Below, piece by piece: positions 10,981-20,687 of a DNA stretch of 64,000 nucleotides. The stretch covers positions 2,914,001-2,978,000 of the forward strand of contig NZ_JACBZY010000001.1 in assembly GCF_013408685.1 (NCBI RefSeq), read 5' to 3'. Made by a program: the position numbers and the translations under genes. How positions within the stretch are numbered: the first letter of the stretch is position 1; every line of letters starts with the position of its first letter. Under the pieces are notes generated by a model. The model had not been told where the DNA came from. It was given only the letters and a program-made list of their open reading frames with translations, and made no database searches. The stretch is from Schumannella luteola. GTDB taxonomy: Bacteria; Actinomycetota; Actinomycetes; Actinomycetales; Microbacteriaceae.

Positions 10981-12177
10981 TCACGAGAAGGTGACCCGCA
11001 CCGTGTCGCCCGAGATCCGCACGTCGCCGTAGAGCGAGAACGTGTCAGTGTCGACCCGCGTGGTGTACGCCGAGCTCGCGCCAGAGCGCTGCTGATACGT
11101 CGCCGTGGCCGATCCGCTCTCACCCGAGAAGCGGATGCCGCGGTCCGATTGGAGAGACAGGTCGGGGTAGCTGTCGATCTTCCAGCCGAGCCCCTGCACG
11201 TCGCCATAAGCGGACACGCGGAACGGGCAGCCTCTCGGGCGGGCGTCCGTGCTGGCGGCGCAGTCGTCGAGGTGGGCCCTGACCTGCGACTCGACCTCCT
11301 TCTCGAGCGCGGCGGTCGGCGTGACCGCGAGGTCGGCCGACTGATACGACCGGCCGCTGCGGCCGATTGTGAGCTTGGCCTTGTCGGCCACGACCCACTT
11401 GCTGGTGTCGGGAATCGTCAGGTTGTAGACACCCGGGTAGGCGATCAGACGGATGCTGCCGTAGGTCCTCGCGGGCAGGTCGACATCGACGCCGTTCACC
11501 GAGACCGTGTTCGAGCTCCGGGCGCTGATCGCGATCGTGCCGGCGAGCGAATCGGCGATGACCCACTTGTCGAAGAACACGGCCTGCGTGCCCTCGCGCT
11601 CGAGGCGCAGGGTGGCGCTGGTGGTACGGCCATCGAGCGTGTAGCTGACGGTCGCGTAGCCGCCGCTCGACACTCGCGAGACCCTGACGTCGCTGATGCG
11701 GTTCTCGGCCGACTTCAGCACGTCGCTCGTCACGAGCGTGGCTCCGGGATCGCCCTTGCCGTCGGGCTCGATCATCTCGTCGGCCCTCTCGAGATCGCCC
11801 GAGGCGATCGCATTCAGGTATTCGCGCGCGACGGCCTGCGGCGAGAAGGCGACCTCGCGGATCGTGTTCACGGCGACGACGCCGACGACGAGCGCGGCGA
11901 TCACCATTCCGCCGATCACGATGCCGCGAGCGAGCCCGGTCGTGCCCGGCGTCGAGTTCGGGTAGCCGGGATGACGTCCGTCGGCGCCGGAGACCGACAT
12001 CGATGAGAGGGATCGTGCTCCGCCGTAGGGGGCGCCGTACGGGGTTCCGGCGCCGGCGCTCTGCGGCGCGACCGGCTGTCGTCGCGGTGCGGCCTGCGGC
12101 GCGCCGTATCCGAACCCGCCGCTCGCGTCCGTGCTCGGCGGCGGCGAGGAGGAGTTCGGATCGTTCGGGGTGGACAT
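10981..12177 (-). CDS. Single-pass membrane protein with extracytoplasmic domain (paralogue 2)
   Basis: 398 residues, colinear with the neighbouring gene at 9614-10801: low-complexity N-terminal tail with GFGYG, shared HPGYPN segment, membrane helix at about 84-105 (RGIVIGGMVIAALVVGVVAV), SPQAVAREYLNAIASGD, and the cysteine pair CAASTDARPRGCPF near the C-terminus. The two differ at many positions, so the duplication is not recent. A 179-base gap separates them, which may carry a separate promoter. I do not recognise the function; an envelope role is inferred from topology. Start ATG 12177 gives the MSTPNDPN N-terminus that matches its paralogue. Confidence 0.85.
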   Translation of the reverse strand: MSTPNDPNSSSPPPSTDASGGFGYGAPQAAPRRQPVAPQSAGAGTPYGAPYGGARSLSSMSVSGADGRHPGYPNSTPGTTGLARGIVIGGMVIAALVVGVVAVNTIREVAFSPQAVAREYLNAIASGDLERADEMIEPDGKGDPGATLVTSDVLKSAENRISDVRVSRVSSGGYATVSYTLDGRTTSATLRLEREGTQAVFFDKWVIADSLAGTIAISARSSNTVSVNGVDVDLPARTYGSIRLIAYPGVYNLTIPDTSKWVVADKAKLTIGRSGRSYQSADLAVTPTAALEKEVESQVRAHLDDCAASTDARPRGCPFRVSAYGDVQGLGWKIDSYPDLSLQSDRGIRFSGESGSATATYQQRSGASSAYTTRVDTDTFSLYGDVRISGDTVRVTFS

Positions 12178-12315
12178 GCGCTCTGCTCCGTGCGGTCGTC
12201 GTGGAGTCGGGAAACCCCGCCCGGGAAGTCGAGGGCACTCCGACGCCGGGCGGCGATGGATCCATGGTGACCCTGCGAGGGCACGGGCGCGATGGACACC
12301 GCTCCCCATCGGCGC

Positions 12316-14382
12316 TCAGCGCACGTGGCCGGCGGCCTCCATCTGACGCAGCTCCTTCTTGAGGTCGGAGAGCTCGTCGCGCAGTCGTCCCGCGAGCTCG
12401 AACTTGAGCTCGTCGGCGGCGGCCAGCATCTGGCTGTTGAGGTCGGCGATGATCGCCTCGAGCTCGTTCGCGCCCTTCGCTGCGAGCCCCTCGCGGCGCA
12501 GGTTGGGTGTCGCAGCGCGCTTGCCGGTGTCGCGGCCCGAGAGCAGCTTCGCCGTGTCGGCGCCCTCGCGAGCGAGCACGTCGGTGATGTCGGCGATGCG
12601 CTTGCGCAGAGCGGTCGGCTCGATGCCGTTCTCGGTGTTGTAGGCGATCTGCTTCTCGCGCCGACGCTCGGTCTCCTCGATCGCCGAGGCCATCGAGTCG
12701 GTGATGTTGTCGGCGTACATGTGCACCTCGCCCGAGACGTTGCGAGCCGCGCGGCCGATCGTCTGGATGAGCGAGGTCGAGCTGCGCAGGAAGCCCTCCT
12801 TGTCGGCGTCGAGGATCGCGACGAGCGACACCTCGGGCAGGTCGAGGCCTTCGCGCAGCAGGTTGATGCCGACGAGCACGTCGTAGACGCCGGCGCGCAA
12901 CTCGGTCAGCAGCTCGACGCGGCGCAGGGTGTCGACGTCGCTGTGCAGGTAGCGCACCTGCACGCCGGCCTCGCTGAGGAAGTCGGTGAGCTCCTCGGCC
13001 ATCTTCTTCGTCAGCGTGGTGACCAGCACGCGCTCGTCGCGCTCGACACGGGTGCGGATCTCCTCGAGCAGGTCGTCGATCTGCCCCTTCGAGGGCTTGA
13101 CGACGATCTGCGGGTCGACCAGGCCGGTCGGGCGGATGATCTGCTCGACGATGCCGTCGGCGACGCCCATCTCGTAGCGGCCGGGGGTGGCCGAGAGGTA
13201 CACCTTCTGGCCGACGCGGTCGAGGAACTCCTCCCAGCGCAGCGGCCGGTTGTCGAGCGCGCTCGGCAGGCGGAATCCGTGCTCGACCAGGGTGCGCTTG
13301 CGGCTCGCATCGCCCTCGTACATCGCGCCGATCTGCGGCACGGTCACGTGCGACTCGTCGATCACGACGAGGAAGTCGTCGGGGAAGTAGTCGAGCAGCG
13401 TGTTCGGCGGCTGACCGGCCACGCGGCCGTCCATGTGGCGGGAGTAGTTCTCGATGCCGTTGCAGAAGCCGATCTGCTCCATCATCTCGAGGTCGAAGGT
13501 CGTGCGCATGCGCAGTCGCTGGGCCTCGAGCAGCTTGCCCTGGCGCTCGAGCTCGGGCAACCTCTCCCCCAGCTCGGTCTTGATCGTGCCGATCGCCTTG
13601 TGCATCGTCTCGGGGCTCGCGGCGTAGTGCGTGGCCGGGAAGATCGAGATCGCATCCATCTTGCGGATCACCTCGCCGGTGAGCGCGTGCAGCTCGTAGA
13701 GCGCCTCGATCTCGTCGCCGAACATCTCGATGCGCAGCGCGTGCTCCTCGTACATCGGGATGATCTCGATCGTGTCGCCGCGCACGCGGAACTTGCCACG
13801 AGAGAAGTCGATGTCGTTGCGCTCGTACTGCATGCCGACGAACTGGCGGATGAGCCGGTCGCGCGAGACGCGATCGCCCACCTGCACCGCGACCATCGCA
13901 TCCAGGTACTCCTCCGCGGCGCCCAGACCGTAGATGCAGGAGACCGTCGACACGACGACGACGTCGCGCCGGGAGAGCAGCGAATTCGTCGTGGAGTGCC
14001 GCAGGCGCTCGACCTCGGCGTTGACCGAGGAGTCCTTCTCGATGAAGGTGTCCGTCTGCGGCACGTAGGCCTCGGGCTGGTAGTAGTCGTAGTAGCTGAC
14101 GAAGTACTCGACCGCGTTGTTCGGCAGCAGGTCGCGGAACTCGTTCGCGAGCTGCGCCGCGAGGGTCTTGTTGTGCGCGAGCACGAGCGTCGGGCGCTGC
14201 ACCTGCTCGATCAGCCAGGCGGTCGTCGCCGACTTGCCGGTTCCGGTCGCGCCGAGCAGCACGATGTCGGTCTCTCCGGCGTTGATGCGCCCCGCCAGCT
14301 GCTTGATCGCGGTCGGCTGGTCGCCGCTCGGCTGGTACTCCGAGATGACCTCGAAGGGGCGGACGGAGCGGGTCGGTTCCAT
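12316..14382 (-). CDS. uvrB: Excinuclease ABC subunit B (UvrB)
   Basis: 688 residues, the usual length. UvrB is the DNA-loading helicase-like core of nucleotide excision repair, delivered by UvrA and nicked complex partner of UvrC. Visible: N-terminal ATP-binding GATGTGKS (44-51), the [13 protein letters not shown] beta-hairpin segment that clamps DNA, helicase motifs including DESHVT, and QTIGRAARN late in the protein. The last ~40 residues ([12 protein letters not shown]) form the UVR motif that contacts UvrC. Start ATG at 14382 ([10 protein letters not shown]). uvrB stands apart from uvrA/uvrC here. A 138-base gap precedes the membrane-protein genes. Confidence 0.97.
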   Translation of the reverse strand: MEPTRSVRPFEVISEYQPSGDQPTAIKQLAGRINAGETDIVLLGATGTGKSATTAWLIEQVQRPTLVLAHNKTLAAQLANEFRDLLPNNAVEYFVSYYDYYQPEAYVPQTDTFIEKDSSVNAEVERLRHSTTNSLLSRRDVVVVSTVSCIYGLGAAEEYLDAMVAVQVGDRVSRDRLIRQFVGMQYERNDIDFSRGKFRVRGDTIEIIPMYEEHALRIEMFGDEIEALYELHALTGEVIRKMDAISIFPATHYAASPETMHKAIGTIKTELGERLPELERQGKLLEAQRLRMRTTFDLEMMEQIGFCNGIENYSRHMDGRVAGQPPNTLLDYFPDDFLVVIDESHVTVPQIGAMYEGDASRKRTLVEHGFRLPSALDNRPLRWEEFLDRVGQKVYLSATPGRYEMGVADGIVEQIIRPTGLVDPQIVVKPSKGQIDDLLEEIRTRVERDERVLVTTLTKKMAEELTDFLSEAGVQVRYLHSDVDTLRRVELLTELRAGVYDVLVGINLLREGLDLPEVSLVAILDADKEGFLRSSTSLIQTIGRAARNVSGEVHMYADNITDSMASAIEETERRREKQIAYNTENGIEPTALRKRIADITDVLAREGADTAKLLSGRDTGKRAATPNLRREGLAAKGANELEAIIADLNSQMLAAADELKFELAGRLRDELSDLKKELRQMEAAGHVR

Positions 14383-14427
14383 GACTCCAGCCTAGGGACG
14401 GCCACCGACACGCGCTGGCGCGTCCAG

Positions 14428-14446
14428 CCTGCGCGCAGAGCGCAGG
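14428..14446 (-). terminator. Small hairpin after coaE
   Basis: Seven-base arms CCTGCGC/GCGCAGG with a 5-base loop lie in the 107-base gap between the end of coaE and the start of uvrB. No U tract. This could be a weak terminator or simply G+C-rich palindromy. Confidence 0.25.
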
Positions 14447-14489
14447 AGCCGCCGCCGCGTCGGCTGCGCCACGGTCGCGACTGCGGGAC

Positions 14490-15089
14490 TCAGCCCCGAT
14501 GCGCCGCCCACCACTCGTCGACCTGGGCGAGCGTCTGCGCGAGCGTGCCCGAGGCGTCGATCACCGTCGTCGCGACGGCGAGCCGCTCCTCGTCGCTCGC
14601 CTGCGCGGCGATGCGGCGCTCGGCCTCGGCGCGGTCCATGCCGCGCAGCTCGACCATGCGACGGATGCGCTCCTCGGCGGGAGCGTGCACGACGATCACC
14701 TCGTCGAAGCCGTGCTCGCGACCCCGCGACTCGACCAGCAGCGGCACGTCGTTGACGACGACCGCATCCGGGTCGGCGGCCAGCGCCGCATCGCGCAGGG
14801 CGCGGGTGCGCTCGCGGATGGCCGGATGCGTGATGCCCTCGAGCACGACGCGCTTCGCCGGATCGCTGAAGACGATCGCGCCGAGCGCCGGGCGGATGAG
14901 GCGGCCGTCGGCATCCACCACCTCGGGCCCGAACTCCTCGACGATGCGGGCGAGACCCGGTGTGCCGGGCTCGACGACCTCGCGGGCGACGACATCCGCG
15001 TCGATGATGACGGCGCCGTGCTCCGCCAGTCGCTGCGCGACGGCGCTCTTGCCCGCCGCGATCCCCCCAGTCAGTCCGATCCAGCTCAC
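14490..15089 (-). CDS. coaE: Dephospho-CoA kinase
   Basis: 199 residues, typical length. Catalyses the last step of coenzyme A synthesis, phosphorylating the 3' hydroxyl of dephospho-CoA with ATP in the cytoplasm. The N-terminal P-loop is GLTGGIAAGKS (about 5-15), followed by IIDADVVAREVV, the substrate-binding DAD segment of the family, and VNDVPLLVE in the middle. It lies between rpsA and uvrB, a common actinobacterial neighbourhood (rpsA-coaE-uvrB). The other CoA gene in this window, coaBC, is far away at 57589. Start ATG at 15089 gives the expected short leader before the P-loop. Confidence 0.95.
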   Translation of the reverse strand: MSWIGLTGGIAAGKSAVAQRLAEHGAVIIDADVVAREVVEPGTPGLARIVEEFGPEVVDADGRLIRPALGAIVFSDPAKRVVLEGITHPAIRERTRALRDAALAADPDAVVVNDVPLLVESRGREHGFDEVIVVHAPAEERIRRMVELRGMDRAEAERRIAAQASDEERLAVATTVIDASGTLAQTLAQVDEWWAAHRG

Positions 15090-15149
15090 CGATCCAGCCT
15101 AGGTGCTGCCGCCCCGTCGGCCTCAGCCCCCGTTATGCGGCTTGACGCC

Positions 15150-15187
15150 GGAAGCCGGCCAGCACCCGAAGGCGCTGACCGGCTTCC
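15150..15187 (-). terminator. Hairpin after rpsA
   Basis: Fourteen-base arms, 15150-15163 and 15174-15187, pair with one G.U wobble around a 10-base loop, starting 37 bases beyond the rpsA stop. A strong stem without a U tract; probable rpsA terminator separating it from coaE. Confidence 0.5.
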
Positions 15188-15223
15188 GAAGCGATCTCGG
15201 TCTCACGACCGATCAGGCTGCGA

Positions 15224-16684
15224 TCAGGCGTTACCCGACAGCTTCTCGCGCAGAGCCGCGAGCGACTCGTCGTCGGCGAGGGTTCCGCTGCCGCTGTCGC
15301 TCGAGTAGCTCGACGACGTGCTGGGGAGGAAGTCCTCGTTGTCGCCGGCCGCCTCGGCCGCGAGGATCTGCGCCTTGTGCGCCTCCCAGCGGGTCTGGGC
15401 AGCGGCGTACTCGCCCTCCCAGGCCTCGCGCTGGGCCTCGAAGCCCTCGAGCCACTCGCCCGTCTCCGGGTCGAAGCCCTCGGGGTACTTGTAGTTGCCC
15501 TGCTCGTCGTACTCGGTGACCATGCCGTACAGCGCGGCCAGGCCCGAGTCGAACTCGTTCGAGTTCGGGTCGATGCCCTCGTTGGCCTGCTTCAGCGAGA
15601 GGCTGATGCGACGACGGTCGAGATCGATGTCGATGACCTTGACGAAGACCTCGTCGCCGACCGACACGACCTGCTCGGCGAGCTCGACGTGCTTGGTCGA
15701 GAGCTCCGAGATGTGCACGAGGCCCTCGATGCCGTCGGCCACGCGCACGAAGGCGCCGAAGGGGACGAGCTTGGTGACCTTGCCCGGAGCGATCTGGCCG
15801 ATCGCGTGGGTGCGGGCGAAGACCTGCCACGGGTCCTCCTGGGTCGCCTTGAGCGACAGCGACACGCGCTCGCGCTCCAGGTCGACCTCGAGGATCTCGA
15901 CGGTGACCTCCTGGCCGACCTCGACGACCTCGCTGGCGTGCTCGATGTGCTTCCAGCTGAGCTCGGAGACGTGCACGAGGCCGTCCACGCCGCCCAGGTC
16001 GACGAACGCGCCGAAGTTGACGATCGACGAGACGACGCCCTTGCGGACCTGGCCCTTCGAGAGGTTGTTGAGGAAGGTCGAGCGCGACTCCGACTGGGTC
16101 TGCTCGAGCAGGGCACGACGGCTCAGGACCACGTTGTTGCGGTTCTTGTCGAGCTCGAGGATCTTCGCCTCGATCTCCTGGCCGAGGTACGGCGTGAGGT
16201 CGCGGACGCGACGCAGCTCGATGAGCGAGGCGGGGAGGAAGCCGCGGAGGCCGATGTCGACGATGAGGCCGCCCTTGACGACCTCGATGACGGTGCCAGT
16301 GACGACGCCGTCGGACTCCTTGATCTTCTCCACGTCGCCCCAGGCGCGCTCGTACTGCGCGCGCTTCTTCGACAGGATCAGGCGGCCTTCCTTGTCCTCC
16401 TTCTGGAGAACGAGGGCCTCGACGGTGTCGCCGACCTCGACGACCTCGTTGGGGTCGACGTCGTGCTTGATCGAGAGCTCGCGCGAGGGGATGACACCCT
16501 CGGTCTTGTAGCCGACGTCGAGGAGGACCTCGTCGCGGTCGATCTTGACGACGGTGCCCTCGATGAGGTCTCCGTCGTTGAAGAACTTCAGCGTCTTCTC
16601 GACCGCGGCCAGGAAGTCGTCAGCGGATCCGATGTCGTTGATCGCGATCTGCTTGGGGGCCGAGGCGGTCGTAGCGGTAGTCAT
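15224..16684 (-). CDS. rpsA: 30S ribosomal protein S1
   Basis: 486 residues. Actinobacterial S1 with four OB-fold S1 repeats at roughly 38-108, 125-193, 212-280 and 297-366; each shows the GxVxxIxxxGxxVDxG or G-FV pattern (for example [17 protein letters not shown] and [15 protein letters not shown]). S1 binds mRNA and helps the ribosome engage leaderless or structured messages. The C-terminal ~110 residues are acidic and low in complexity, with two [16 protein letters not shown]-like segments and a serine-rich tail. Start ATG 16684. A candidate promoter lies 150-180 bases upstream, leaving a long 5' leader that could be involved in autoregulation. Confidence 0.97.
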   Translation of the reverse strand: MTTATTASAPKQIAINDIGSADDFLAAVEKTLKFFNDGDLIEGTVVKIDRDEVLLDVGYKTEGVIPSRELSIKHDVDPNEVVEVGDTVEALVLQKEDKEGRLILSKKRAQYERAWGDVEKIKESDGVVTGTVIEVVKGGLIVDIGLRGFLPASLIELRRVRDLTPYLGQEIEAKILELDKNRNNVVLSRRALLEQTQSESRSTFLNNLSKGQVRKGVVSSIVNFGAFVDLGGVDGLVHVSELSWKHIEHASEVVEVGQEVTVEILEVDLERERVSLSLKATQEDPWQVFARTHAIGQIAPGKVTKLVPFGAFVRVADGIEGLVHISELSTKHVELAEQVVSVGDEVFVKVIDIDLDRRRISLSLKQANEGIDPNSNEFDSGLAALYGMVTEYDEQGNYKYPEGFDPETGEWLEGFEAQREAWEGEYAAAQTRWEAHKAQILAAEAAGDNEDFLPSTSSSYSSDSGSGTLADDESLAALREKLSGNA

Positions 16685-16833
16685 GTAGTGGTTGCTCCGT
16701 GGGGCGGATGCCCGGGGGTCAGGTCAGGCCGACGTCGATGAACTCGGATGAGTTCGAGCACGATTCGACCTGAGTGGAATCGGACCCTCCGACGACGGCG
16801 CGCGGATGGGATGTCGCAGAGAAGCGACGTTCT

Positions 16834-16862
16834 AGCTTAGCCACAGGAAGGTAACCGTTCAA
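16834..16862 (-). promoter_or_regulatory. Candidate rpsA promoter
   Basis: On the minus strand TTGAAC (16862-16857) is followed after 17 bases by TAAGCT (16839-16834). The -35 is a good match and the -10 weak. It points to rpsA and would give a leader of about 140 bases. No other candidate of this quality is seen in the 211-base gap. Confidence 0.4.
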
Positions 16863-16895
16863 CAACGCGGTCGATTCCCCCGCGGCTGCTCCGAC

Positions 16896-17516
16896 TCAGA
16901 GGGCGCCGATGCGCACCACCTGGAGGTACGCGGATCCGGACGGCAGGTGCAGTCCTGCTGCATCGTCGGGCGACAACACGTCGATCCAGTTGAGGACGAC
17001 GCTGATCGAATCCGCGTCGGAGGCGCCGCGAAGCGCGAAGGCGCGCTCGACGAATCCACCCTCATTCACATGCGCGGGTTCGCTCTGGAATCCGCGTGCC
17101 AGCATGCCCGCGATGAGCGCGTCGCGCGCCGCGGTCACCTGCGCCGACGGACGTCCGTAGTAGTAAGCCTGCAGCACCGGGATGTCGAGGGGGACGGAAC
17201 CACCGTCGCCGACGACGGTCGTGCCCGCCACCCGCAGAATGCACGTCGCCTCGAGCGCTGGCAGTTCGGCGGGGAGGACGCCGTCGTACTGCTCGACTCC
17301 GGCCTGCGCCATCACGGCCAGCATCTCTTCCGAGCAGGCACCGCCGTCAGACGCTGTCGAGGAGGGAGCAGGCGAGGAGGGAGCCGCCGAAGCCGCCGGC
17401 ACCACCGCATCCCGCGCGGGCGATCCCGCCGTGGGCGCGCTCGCGCAGCCCGCGAGGATGGCCACGATCGTGGCGGCGGGGACGAGGAGGCGGATCCTGT
17501 GGAGCAAGTCGAGCAC
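16896..17516 (-). CDS. Small predicted lipoprotein, function unknown
   Basis: 206 residues. An N-terminal hydrophobic segment ends in a lipobox, AILAGC, with the lipidated cysteine at C24, so the mature protein should be anchored to the outer face of the membrane by Lgt (encoded at 41227-42255) and signal peptidase II. It is followed by a Ser/Ala/Pro linker to about residue 55 and then a compact domain with cysteines in GGACSEEM and ATCILRVAG that could form a disulphide. No family is recognised. It lies 67 bases after the DUF885 gene in the same direction and may be cotranscribed. Confidence 0.8.
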   Translation of the reverse strand: MLDLLHRIRLLVPAATIVAILAGCASAPTAGSPARDAVVPAASAAPSSPAPSSTASDGGACSEEMLAVMAQAGVEQYDGVLPAELPALEATCILRVAGTTVVGDGGSVPLDIPVLQAYYYGRPSAQVTAARDALIAGMLARGFQSEPAHVNEGGFVERAFALRGASDADSISVVLNWIDVLSPDDAAGLHLPSGSAYLQVVRIGAL

Positions 17517-17562
17517 CTTTCGACTCCTTCGAGAGTAGGTGCTGGATTCCTCCCAGTCCGCT

Positions 17563-17576
17563 CCCCCATGCGGGGG
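17563..17576 (-). terminator. Short hairpin after the DUF885 gene
   Basis: CCCCC-ATGC-GGGGG lies 8 bases beyond the stop at 17584. A short stem with tetraloop and no U tract; weak evidence for termination before the lipoprotein gene. Confidence 0.25.
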
Positions 17577-17583
17577 CCCGCCC

Positions 17584-19263
17584 TCAGTCCAGCAGCGCCG
17601 ACTTCAGGGTGTCGAGGCCGACGCCGCCGATGTTCAGCGCGCGGGTGTGGAAGCGCTTCATGCCGAAGTCGGCGCCCTCGCGGCGGCGGTACTCGTCGCG
17701 CAGCTGCTCCCAGATGCGCTGGCCGACCTTGTACGACGGCGCCTGTCCCGGCCAGCCGAGGTAGCGGTTCGTCTCGAAGCGCACGAACTCGTCGGGCATG
17801 TTGACGTTGGCGCGCAGGAAGGGGAAGGCGTCGTCGCCCGTCCAGACCTTGTCGCTGCCCGGCATCCGCTTCTCGAGGTGCACGCCGATGTCGAGCACGA
17901 CGCGGGCGGCGCGCATGCGCTGGCCATCGAGCATGCCGAAGCGGTCGGCGGGCGCGTCGAGGTAGCCGAGGTCGGCCATGAGGCGCTCGGCGTAGAGCGC
18001 CCAGCCCTCGGCGTGACCCGAGGTGCCGGCGAAGCGGCGCCAGGTGTTCAGCTCGGCCTTGTTGAAGGTGGCCTGAGCGATCTGCAGGTGATGACCGGGC
18101 ACGCCCTCGTGGTAGACGGTCGTCAGCTCGCGCCAGGTGTCGAACTCGGTGACGCCTTCCGGCACGCTCCACCACATCCGGCCCGGGCGGGAGAAGTCGT
18201 CCGACGGGCCGGTGTAGTAGATGCCGCCCTCCTGCGTGGGCGCGATGCGGCACTCGAGCGCGCGCATCTCGGGCGCGATGTCGAAGTGGGTGCGGCCGAG
18301 CTCCTCGATGGCGCGATCGCTGGTCTCCTGCATCCAGCGCTGCAGGGCCTCTGTGCCGTGCAGCTTGCTGGCCGGGTCGGCGTCGAGGAAGGCGATGGCC
18401 TCGGCCACTCCCCCGCCGGCGACGATCTCGGCGGCGATCGACTCCTGCTCGGCGACCATGCGCGCGAGCTCCTCGATGCCCCACTCGTAGGTCTCGTCGA
18501 GGTCGACGGTCGCGCCGAGGAAATCGCGGGAGGCGAGCGCGTAGAGCTCACGGCCCACGGCGTCCTTCTCCGGTGCGGCGGGCGCGAGCTCCTGCTCGAG
18601 GAACTCGGCGAGGCGGCCGTAGGCGGCGGTCGCGCCGGCCGCGGCCTCGTTCAGCTCGGCGCGCAGGGCGGCCGGGAGCTCGGCGCCGTCGGCCGTGGCC
18701 GACCCGGCGAACTCGCCGAAGAAGCCCTCGGGCGCGGACTGACGACGTGCCTGGGTCGCGACCTCGCGCACCTGGCGGATGGCCGGCACGACGCCCGTGC
18801 GGATGCCCTCGCGCAGCGTGGCCTGGTAGCCCTCGAGCGCGGTCGGGAGGTTGCGCAGACGACGGGCGATCGCCTCCCAGTTCTCCGGCGTCGCTGTCGG
18901 CTCGAGGTCGAGGATGTCGCGCAGCTCCTGCGCGGGCGAGGCGATGACGTTGAGATCGCGCAGCAGGAAGCCGGCCTCGTGCTTCTCGATCGCGAGAGAG
19001 AGCTCGCGGCTCAGGTCGAGCTTGGTGACCCGGTCGACCTCGTCGACGACGGGTGCGGCCTCGACCTCGGCCAGCGCGGCGCGGGTCGCGGCGACGGCGC
19101 GCTCGGCGCCCTCCGGCGAGTAGTCGGAGTACTCGCCCTCGCGGCCCGGACGGCCGAGGTACACGTGGAACTCGGGGAAGAGCTCGAGCTGGGTGTCGAT
19201 CCATCGCTCGGCGACGGAATCGAGTTCGGTGGACGCGCGGCCGGGCTGGGGATCATTCGCCAT
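17584..19263 (-). CDS. DUF885 family protein (metallopeptidase-like)
   Basis: 559 residues, near the usual size of DUF885 proteins. The hallmark HEGVPGHH is at 385-392, and GHAEGWALYAE follows about 25 residues later; together they look like a zinc-binding site with the second element supplying a glutamate, and family members have been regarded as putative peptidases. No signal peptide, so it is cytoplasmic. The start was set at ATG 19263 (MANDPQPGR): the open frame continues far upstream, but across the HPr and dehydrogenase genes in antisense-like sequence. It ends next to a small hairpin and precedes a lipoprotein gene. Substrate unknown. Confidence 0.85.
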   Translation of the reverse strand: MANDPQPGRASTELDSVAERWIDTQLELFPEFHVYLGRPGREGEYSDYSPEGAERAVAATRAALAEVEAAPVVDEVDRVTKLDLSRELSLAIEKHEAGFLLRDLNVIASPAQELRDILDLEPTATPENWEAIARRLRNLPTALEGYQATLREGIRTGVVPAIRQVREVATQARRQSAPEGFFGEFAGSATADGAELPAALRAELNEAAAGATAAYGRLAEFLEQELAPAAPEKDAVGRELYALASRDFLGATVDLDETYEWGIEELARMVAEQESIAAEIVAGGGVAEAIAFLDADPASKLHGTEALQRWMQETSDRAIEELGRTHFDIAPEMRALECRIAPTQEGGIYYTGPSDDFSRPGRMWWSVPEGVTEFDTWRELTTVYHEGVPGHHLQIAQATFNKAELNTWRRFAGTSGHAEGWALYAERLMADLGYLDAPADRFGMLDGQRMRAARVVLDIGVHLEKRMPGSDKVWTGDDAFPFLRANVNMPDEFVRFETNRYLGWPGQAPSYKVGQRIWEQLRDEYRRREGADFGMKRFHTRALNIGGVGLDTLKSALLD

Positions 19264-19298
19264 GCTCCCCAGCCTGGCACACGCCTCCGACGGAGCGA

Positions 19299-19568
19299 CT
19301 ACTCCTTGTCGAGGTCGCGCGAGAGCAGCGCGACGAGCTCGTCGAGCGCGGCCTCCGAGCCTTCGGCGTCGGAGGCCAGCGTGACCTCCTCGCCCGAGCC
19401 GATGCCGAGCGAGAGAACGCCGAGGATGCTGGCGGCGTTGACCGACTTGCCGGCGGCCGAGGTCAGGGTGACGGGGACGCCGGCCTTCGCCGCGGCCTGG
19501 CTGAACAGCGAGGCGGGACGGGCGTGCAGGCCGACGCTCGAGGCGACGGTGACGGTGCGTTCGGGCAT
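19299..19568 (-). CDS. ptsH: Phosphocarrier protein HPr
   Basis: 89 residues, the standard length. HPr passes phosphate from enzyme I to the sugar-specific IIA proteins. GLHARPA carries the phosphorylated histidine at H15, and the second conserved region GKSVNAASILGVLSLG holds a serine (S47) at the place regulated by HPr kinase in Firmicutes. Whether Actinobacteria use this serine is not shown here. A clear ribosome site (AGGAGG) sits upstream of the ATG at 19568. It is the last gene of the sugar-alcohol PTS cluster; enzyme I is not in the window. Confidence 0.95.
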   Translation of the reverse strand: MPERTVTVASSVGLHARPASLFSQAAAKAGVPVTLTSAAGKSVNAASILGVLSLGIGSGEEVTLASDAEGSEAALDELVALLSRDLDKE

Positions 19569-19640
19569 GGGATCCTCCTGGTTGTCGGGGGTCGTGGTCG
19601 GTCGTGGAAGTTCGTGGGCATCCGGATGGATGCGCGAGCG

Positions 19641-20681
19641 CTACGGCTCGATGGTCACCTTGATCGCCTCGCCGCGGGCGACGAGCTCGATCCCCTCGAG
19701 CACCTGCTCGAGCGGGAGGCGGTGGGTGATGAGGTCGGCGACCGGCACGGCGCCGGTCGCGATGAGGCGCAGGGCCTCCGCGTTGTGGGCGGGGCTGGAG
19801 CCGTTCACCCCGAGCACGCTCAGCTCGCGGTAGTGCACGAGGTTCGCGTCGAGGGCGATCACGGCGGCATCCTTCGGCAGTCCGCCGAAGAGGCTCAGCC
19901 GTCCGCGCCGGGCCAGCATCTGCAGGCCGAGCTCCTGGGCGCGCCCGGACGCGGCGGCGGTGATGACCGCATCCGCCCCGTCGCCGCCCGTGGCCTCCAG
20001 AACCCGGGCGACGATGTCGCCGTCGCCGGCCGCGAGAGCCAGATCGGGCTTCACCACCTCGGCCGAGGCGGCGAGCCGCTCGGCGTTGAGGTCGATGAGG
20101 ATGACGCGCTCGGCGCCGCGGGCCCGGGCGAGGCGCACGTGCAGGCAGCCGATCGGCCCGGCGCCGATCACGACGACCGTGTCGCCGGCGCCGACGCCCG
20201 CGATCTCCTGGCCGTTGAGCACGCAGGCGAGCGGCTCGGCCAGCGAGGCCTCGGCGAAGGAGAGACCTTCGGGGATGCGGTTGAGACCGTCGACCGCGAG
20301 CACCTCGCGGGGCACGATCATGTGCTCGGCGAAGCCGCCCGCGAACTGGTACCCCATCGACAGCTGATTGCGGCACACCGCAGGGTGGCCGGCCCGGCAC
20401 TCGCGGCACGTGCCGTCGGGGATCGCGGCGATGACCTGCACGCGATCCCCGACAGCCCAGCCGTCGACCGCACGGCCGACCTGGGTGATCTCTCCCGCGA
20501 TCTCGTGGCCCATGACCTGCGGAGGGGTCATGTTCGGGTGGCCCGAGCGGGAGATCTTGACGTCGGTTCCACAGGTCGAGCACGCGCGAACGCGGATCAC
20601 GACCTCGTCGTCAGACGCCACCGGGTCGGGATCCGTCTCGAGACGGATGTCACCGGGGGCGTGGAACCTCGCGACTCTCAC
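19641..20681 (-). CDS. Zinc-dependent medium-chain dehydrogenase, probable polyol-phosphate dehydrogenase
   Basis: 346 residues of the medium-chain dehydrogenase family. The catalytic zinc site is visible as C37 (CGTD) and GHE at H59-E60. The structural zinc loop has C92, C95 and C103, with D89 where a fourth cysteine usually sits. The nucleotide-binding GAGPIGCLHVRLARARG lies in the second half. In galactitol and related pathways enzymes of this class (GatD) oxidise a sugar-alcohol phosphate brought in by the PTS, and its place between IIA and HPr supports that role; the exact substrate is not determined. Start is GTG 20681, six bases after the IIA stop codon. No classical MtlD-type long-chain dehydrogenase is present. 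Confidence 0.88.
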   Translation of the reverse strand: MRVARFHAPGDIRLETDPDPVASDDEVVIRVRACSTCGTDVKISRSGHPNMTPPQVMGHEIAGEITQVGRAVDGWAVGDRVQVIAAIPDGTCRECRAGHPAVCRNQLSMGYQFAGGFAEHMIVPREVLAVDGLNRIPEGLSFAEASLAEPLACVLNGQEIAGVGAGDTVVVIGAGPIGCLHVRLARARGAERVILIDLNAERLAASAEVVKPDLALAAGDGDIVARVLEATGGDGADAVITAAASGRAQELGLQMLARRGRLSLFGGLPKDAAVIALDANLVHYRELSVLGVNGSSPAHNAEALRLIATGAVPVADLITHRLPLEQVLEGIELVARGEAIKVTIEP

Positions 20682-20687
20682 GTGGGT

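Noticed and set aside
17584-20583. A 999-codon frame that would fuse the DUF885 protein to upstream sequence
   Set aside because: The upstream part is the wrong frame of the HPr and dehydrogenase genes. DUF885 proteins are ~560 residues and ATG 19263 fits.
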